Shown here one piece after another: positions 60,246 to 64,000 of a stretch of DNA of 64,000 bases (position 1 is its first letter; every line of letters begins with the position of its first letter). Origin of the DNA: Nannocystis exedens. Lineage in GTDB: Bacteria; Myxococcota_A; Polyangia; Nannocystales; Nannocystaceae. The position numbers and the translations under genes were made by a program. The notes under the pieces were generated by a model. It was given only the letters and a program-made list of their open reading frames with translations. It searched no databases and was not told where the DNA came from. The stretch covers positions 310,001-374,000 of the forward strand of contig NZ_NETK01000001.1 of NCBI RefSeq assembly GCF_002343915.1, written 5' to 3'.

Positions 60246-61604
60246 ATGAGCGAGGAGCGCCGGCGCGTCCTGAACAACCTCGACCGGATCGAGGACCGCC
60301 TGCGCGACGCCCCCGAAGGCCTGCACGACGCCGGCGCCCCGGCCAGCGAGCGCGCCCTCGCGGCCTCCGGCCTCGATCCCGACGTCGCCTTGCTGTGGGG
60401 CGCCTACGACGGCATCGACCTCGGCGGCGGCGAGGCGCGGATCTATCCTTTGGCGGAGCACGCCCCGGCCACCGAGGCCGCCGCGGCCGAGGGCCGGCTG
60501 CGCCCCGGCGACCGCGTGATCGGCGAGCGCGGGCGCGACCTCCTCGTCCTCGCCGCCGACCCCCACGCCGAGGGCGCCGACGTCGTCCTCGTCGAGGAGG
60601 ACGGCGAGCGCCTGCCCTGCGCCTCCTCGGTCGACCGCATGGTCCTGGCCCTGCTCGGCGAGTTCTCGGTCCTGTTCGACGAGGACGGCGAGTACCAGGC
60701 CGACCTGTTCGGCGACGACGGCGAGCTCACCCCCGCGGCCGAGCGGCGGATGCTGCGGCGCCACCTCGACCTCGACCCCGACGCCCCGCTGGCCCGCTTC
60801 CGCCTGGCCCAGTCGCTGCGCCGCGCCGGCGAGCTGCGCGGCGCGGCCCAGGAGCTGCGCCAGCTGCTGCGCCGCGCCCCCGAGTTCGTGTGGGGCCACC
60901 TCGAGCTCGGCCGCGTCCGTCTCGGCGAGGGCAAGCCGGGCGACGCCGTCGCCGCCTTCCGCAAGGCCGCCGAGCTGGCCGCCGACCCCGGCCTGCGCGC
61001 CCACTGCCTCGCGCTGGCCTGCCTCGCCCTCTCGGACATGCCCGAAAGACCAGGTCCTGCCGCGCAGGTCCCTGCGGACATGCCCGAGAAAACAGGTCCT
61101 TCCGCACAGGGCGCGAAGGCCATGTCTAAAAAGACAGGCGCTGCCGCCCAGGCCGACAAGGCCGGCGCCGAGCGGGCCGCTCTGGCCGCCGCCGCCCTGG
61201 CCGCCAACCCGATGTTCGCCGCCGCCCAGGAGGCCGCCGTGCGCGACGCCCTGGAGCGGGAGGACCCGGCCGCGGCCGACGAGCAGCTCGCGCTCGGCCT
61301 CGCCGTCGTGCCCGGCCACCTCGGCCTGCTCAGCCTGCGCCCGGCGCTCGCGGAGCTGAAGGCCCGCGTCGCGGAGAGCGAGGGCGACGAGGTCGAGGAC
61401 GAGGACGACCCGGACGCCGGCATGGACCCCGCCCTGCTCGAGGACGAGGCCGAGCGGGTGGCCGCCCGCGCGAAGCCGGAGCCGGAGCCTAAAGCGGCCC
61501 CAGCGCCTGATACTGGCTCGGCGTCATCCCCATATGGCGGGCGAACGCCCGCGAGAAGCTCGGGTGGTCGGCGAAGCCGGCGCCCAGGGCGATCTCGAGG
61601 ATAG
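60246..61604 (+). CDS. SMI1/KNR4-like domain protein with TPR region and internal repeats
   Basis: 452 residues from the ATG at 60246, with AGGAGG upstream. The N-terminal SMI1/KNR4-like domain (about 20-145; VALLWGAYDGIDLGGGEARI, RVIGERGRDLLVLAADPH, MVLALLGEFSVLFDEDGEYQ) is followed by TPR helices (about 175-260). Next comes a tandem triplication of a 14-residue segment (SDMPERPGPAAQVP, ADMPEKTGPSAQGA, KAMSKKTGAAAQAD) encoded by nine 14-bp repeat units. Then a second helical region and an acidic tail. SMI1 domains occur in toxin-immunity proteins, but no toxin gene is near. The last ~38 codons overlap the convergent AraC gene. Confidence 0.75.
   Translation: MSEERRRVLNNLDRIEDRLRDAPEGLHDAGAPASERALAASGLDPDVALLWGAYDGIDLGGGEARIYPLAEHAPATEAAAAEGRLRPGDRVIGERGRDLLVLAADPHAEGADVVLVEEDGERLPCASSVDRMVLALLGEFSVLFDEDGEYQADLFGDDGELTPAAERRMLRRHLDLDPDAPLARFRLAQSLRRAGELRGAAQELRQLLRRAPEFVWGHLELGRVRLGEGKPGDAVAAFRKAAELAADPGLRAHCLALACLALSDMPERPGPAAQVPADMPEKTGPSAQGAKAMSKKTGAAAQADKAGAERAALAAAALAANPMFAAAQEAAVRDALEREDPAAADEQLALGLAVVPGHLGLLSLRPALAELKARVAESEGDEVEDEDDPDAGMDPALLEDEAERVAARAKPEPEPKAAPAPDTGSASSPYGGRTPARSSGGRRSRRPGRSRG
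61035..61160 (+). repeat. 14-bp repeat array, nine units, inside a coding sequence
   Basis: Units in order include GGACATGCCCGAAA, GACCAGGTCCTGCC, GCGCAGGTCCCTGC, GGACATGCCCGAGA, AAACAGGTCCTTCC, GCACAGGGCGCGAA, GGCCATGTCTAAAA, AGACAGGCGCTGCC and GCCCAGGCCGACAA. Three units equal 42 bp, so the frame is kept every third unit and the protein shows a 14-residue period. Confidence 0.92.
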
Positions 61605-62346
61605 AGCGCCGCGACGACCGCAGCTCGCGGGCCGCCTGGCACAGCCGGAGCGTGCGCAGATAGGCCCCGGGCGTCATCCCGACCACCTGGGCGAACTGGC
61701 GCAGGAAGTGGTACTTCGACAGCTCGGCGACGCTCGCCAGCTCGTCGAGCGACAGCGTGGTCGGGTCGATGCGCGGGTCGAGGCTGCGGATGTAATCGAC
61801 CACGCGGGCGATCTTGCGGTGGGCGATCCGGTTGGTCGAGCGGCGCAGCGGCTCGCGCAGGTTGGAGAACTCGGTGAACGCGTGGCTGACCACGTTGTGC
61901 AGCGCGGCCTCGACCTCGAGCGTGCGGCCCGGCGCGTTGTCGCTGCGGACCAGGTCGTGCAGCGCCGTGATCGCCGACACCAGCTCGACGCGGCCGGTCA
62001 CGCGCACGCTGGTGAACTCGGGCGCACAGCGGGGCCCGGCCGCGTCCTCGACCAGCCCGAGCGCCAGCCGGCGGTCGACGTAGAGCGTGATGTAATCGAC
62101 GTCGCTGCTGCCGCGCGCGTTGCCGGTGTGGACCTGCTGCGGGTTCATCAGCACCACGTCGCCGGGCTCGAAGCTGAACAGCCGCCCGGCCACGTGGCAC
62201 TCCTCGTGCCCGGCCAGCTGGGCGCAGATCAGGTACTCGTCGTGGAAGTGCGGCGTGAGCGGGCGACTGCCGTGAGCGCCGGTGGCGTGGTAGAGCGTGA
62301 AGCCCCGCCCGCCGAAGAACGCCGTGTGAAGATCGGCCCGGGCCAT
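61489..62346 (-). CDS. AraC-family transcriptional regulator
   Basis: 285 residues from the ATG at 62346 (MARADLHTAFFGGRGF). The N-terminal cupin-like domain (about 15-100; HFHDEYLICAQLAGHEECHV, FSFEPGDVVLMNPQQVHTGN) precedes two helix-turn-helix units (about 185-285): LDELASVAELSKYHFLRQFA, VGMTPGAYLRTLRLCQAARE and LEIALGAGFADHPSFSRAFA, ending GMTPSQYQALGPL. It is a full-length AraC/XylS activator with an effector-binding cupin. Divergent from the aminotransferase fusion, whose start is 155 bp away, so it probably controls that gene. Its 3' end overlaps the convergent SMI1/TPR gene. Confidence 0.9.
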   Translation of the reverse strand: MARADLHTAFFGGRGFTLYHATGAHGSRPLTPHFHDEYLICAQLAGHEECHVAGRLFSFEPGDVVLMNPQQVHTGNARGSSDVDYITLYVDRRLALGLVEDAAGPRCAPEFTSVRVTGRVELVSAITALHDLVRSDNAPGRTLEVEAALHNVVSHAFTEFSNLREPLRRSTNRIAHRKIARVVDYIRSLDPRIDPTTLSLDELASVAELSKYHFLRQFAQVVGMTPGAYLRTLRLCQAARELRSSRRSILEIALGAGFADHPSFSRAFARHMGMTPSQYQALGPL

Positions 62347-62501
62347 GGAGCGAGCCTACCCCTGCGGCCGCGTGCGGTCTACCACCCGGGACCCCGCCGT
62401 CCGCCGCGCGCGCGTGCATCGGCCCACGCGTGTGCGCGGCCTCCCCGCCCACCGCACGGACAGCACAGCGCTCCTGCGACCTCGGCGATACACTTCGAGA
62501 C

Positions 62502-64000
62502 GTGTCTATTGAACCGGATTCAGGCCGTGATCCCGATCTCAACGCCCGGCTCGACGCCCTCGAGGCCAGTCAACGGGCCGAGGCGCCGCGCCCGCGGGCG
62601 CTCTTCGAGCGCGAGACGAGGCGCGTACGGATCCCGCCGGGCGGCGAGCTGCCGGAGTCGGCGGCCCTCTTGGAGCGCTTCTACGGCGGCGGCTTCACCG
62701 TCCGCGAGAAGAAGCCGATGGTCGTCGACACCCGCCGCAGCTCGGGCCCCTACATGGTCTCGGTCGACGCCCGGCCGCTCACCTTGCTCGACGCCTGCTC
62801 ACAGATCGCCACCCAGACGCACGGCTTTTATCACCCGGGCATCGTCAAGGCGCTCTACACCGGCCGCTTCGAGCACTGCCTGTGGAGCAACCCGGACACC
62901 ACGGTGCATCACGTCCCCGAGCTCGCCGCCTACGAGGAGGCGCTCGAGCGGCTGGCCCCGCCCGCGCTCGACCACGTCAGCTTCGTCTGCGCCGGCGGCG
63001 CCGAGGCCAACGAGAAGGCGCTGCGGATCGCCCGCCTGCACGCCCCGCCGCCGGTGAACGGCCCGCGGCGGCGCGTGCTCGCCTTCCGCGACGGCTTCCA
63101 CGGCCGCACGCTCGCCACCCTCGCCGCCACCTGGAACCCGGAGAAGCGCGCGCCCTTCGAGTTCGCCGGCTACGAGGCCGTGTTCAGCCGCGCCGAGCTC
63201 GGCGAGGTCGAGCGCCTGCTCGACGCGCGCGGCCACGAGATCTACGCCATCGTCGTCGAGCCGATGCAGGCCGAGGGCGGCGACGTCTACCTGCGCCGCG
63301 AGTTCCTGCTCGGCCTGTGCAAGCTGGCCCGCGCGCGCAAGCTGCCGCTCGTCGTCGACGAGGTGCAGACCGGCTTCGCCACCGGCGGCCCGTTCTTCTG
63401 GTGGACGCGGCTCGGCCTCGGCGGCGACGAGGCCACCGCGCCCGACATCCTGACCTGCGCCAAGAAGGCCTGCCTCGGCGTCGTCCTGTCGCGCTGGCCC
63501 GACCCCGAGAGCAACCAGGTCCACGTCGCCTCGGCGCTGCGCGGCCTCATCCAGCTCGAGACCTCGCGCGACCAGGCCAACCTCGAGCACCTGCTGCGCC
63601 CGCGCGCCGAGGCGCTCGCCGAGGCCTTCCCCGGCCTCGTCAGCGACGTCCGCCTGGCCGGCACCGCCCTCGCCTTCGACCTGCCCGACAACGCCGCCCA
63701 GACCGCCTTCATCGACCAGCGCTACCAGCGGGGCCTGATGACCTACCCGGCCGGCGAGCGCACGATCCGGTTCCGCTTCAGCGCCGGCTGGGACGAGCGC
63801 GTCCTCGACGATTTGTTCAAGCGGATCCACGAGTCGCTCGCGCGCCTGTCCGACAAGACAGCCAAGGATTGGGTCCCCGAGGGTCAGTCGGCCGACAGCG
63901 ACCCGGCCGTGATCGTGCGGCCGATCGAGGAGCGCGACTGGCCGCAGATCATGGTCATCGAGAACGCCAGCTACGAGCCCGCGCGGCGCGACAGCGAGGC
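62502..64000 (+). CDS. Class III aminotransferase fused to GNAT acetyltransferase (partial)
   Basis: About 499 codons from the GTG at 62502, then cut by the window end. The aminotransferase spans about 30-450: [94 protein letters not shown] and CAKKACLG, which carries the PLP Lys (Lys321 or Lys322). From about residue 465 a GNAT domain begins ([20 protein letters not shown]). A transaminase joined to an N-acetyltransferase suggests sequential amination and acetylation of one metabolite. Probably regulated by the divergent AraC protein. Confidence 0.85.
   Translation, partial: MSIEPDSGRDPDLNARLDALEASQRAEAPRPRALFERETRRVRIPPGGELPESAALLERFYGGGFTVREKKPMVVDTRRSSGPYMVSVDARPLTLLDACSQIATQTHGFYHPGIVKALYTGRFEHCLWSNPDTTVHHVPELAAYEEALERLAPPALDHVSFVCAGGAEANEKALRIARLHAPPPVNGPRRRVLAFRDGFHGRTLATLAATWNPEKRAPFEFAGYEAVFSRAELGEVERLLDARGHEIYAIVVEPMQAEGGDVYLRREFLLGLCKLARARKLPLVVDEVQTGFATGGPFFWWTRLGLGGDEATAPDILTCAKKACLGVVLSRWPDPESNQVHVASALRGLIQLETSRDQANLEHLLRPRAEALAEAFPGLVSDVRLAGTALAFDLPDNAAQTAFIDQRYQRGLMTYPAGERTIRFRFSAGWDERVLDDLFKRIHESLARLSDKTAKDWVPEGQSADSDPAVIVRPIEERDWPQIMVIENASYEPARRDSE

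Noticed and set aside
60246..61604. Toxin-immunity locus because of the SMI1/KNR4-like domain
   Set aside because: No polymorphic toxin, Rhs or secretion gene is adjacent, so the immunity role is not supported.

Overview
The window is very GC-rich and reads as myxobacterial DNA, probably Polyangia/Nannocystaceae-like. The evidence is strong third-position GC, several lipoproteins with long Thr/Ser/Pro linkers, a FHA/Ser-Thr-kinase pair, a MoxR-vWA operon and large fused signalling proteins. The taxonomic placement is inference. No rRNA, tRNA or CRISPR array was seen.

Region 1 (1-10.4 kb) is a pile-up of insertion sequences. It holds an IS66 remnant, three near-identical 1757-bp IS1380-type elements each bounded by CTAG, IS5 and IS21 fragments, an intact IS3-type element, an IS630-like fragment and a 1339-bp ISL3 element nested in the third IS1380 copy. 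Element ends and target duplications can be read for most of the intact ones. The last IS1380 copy abuts the stop codon of a lipoprotein gene at about 10.4-11.0 kb.

Region 2 (11-29 kb) carries a decayed IS91-like stretch and then a cargo-like block: hemerythrin, B12-binding radical SAM protein, AI-2E-type permease, Kef-type antiporter, a 1362-residue CheB-CheR-PAS-kinase-receiver fusion and a cardiolipin-synthase-like phospholipase D. An IS66 element with 8-bp target duplications sits between the kinase and the phospholipase. Its tnpC is split by a group II intron in antisense orientation. At 29.3-30.3 kb there are IS3 and IS630 fragments and an in-frame minisatellite.

Region 3 (30.7-64 kb) looks like resident chromosome. 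It has an S9 peptidase with a methyltransferase, a Cys-rich lipoprotein, a tightly coupled five-gene minus-strand operon built on MoxR and vWA proteins, and a divergent FHA protein and Ser/Thr kinase. These are followed by a cNMP-domain thioredoxin-reductase-like enzyme with a UBP zinc-finger protein, a metallophosphoesterase, a TylF-type methyltransferase, and a cytochrome P450 with a flavin reductase-like partner. Further on are an esterase, a DUF429 protein, a pentaheme cytochrome, an alpha/beta hydrolase, an SMI1/TPR-like protein, an AraC regulator and an aminotransferase-GNAT fusion cut by the window end.

Across Region 3 I see a family of 14-bp direct repeats (core ACmkGTCC, forms ACATGTCC, ACAGGTCC, ACCTGTCC). 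They lie in arrays of 2-9 units between genes and inside coding sequence, and I did not notice them in the mobile-element region. The repeat family and the MoxR-vWA operon are the two observations I consider most worth following.
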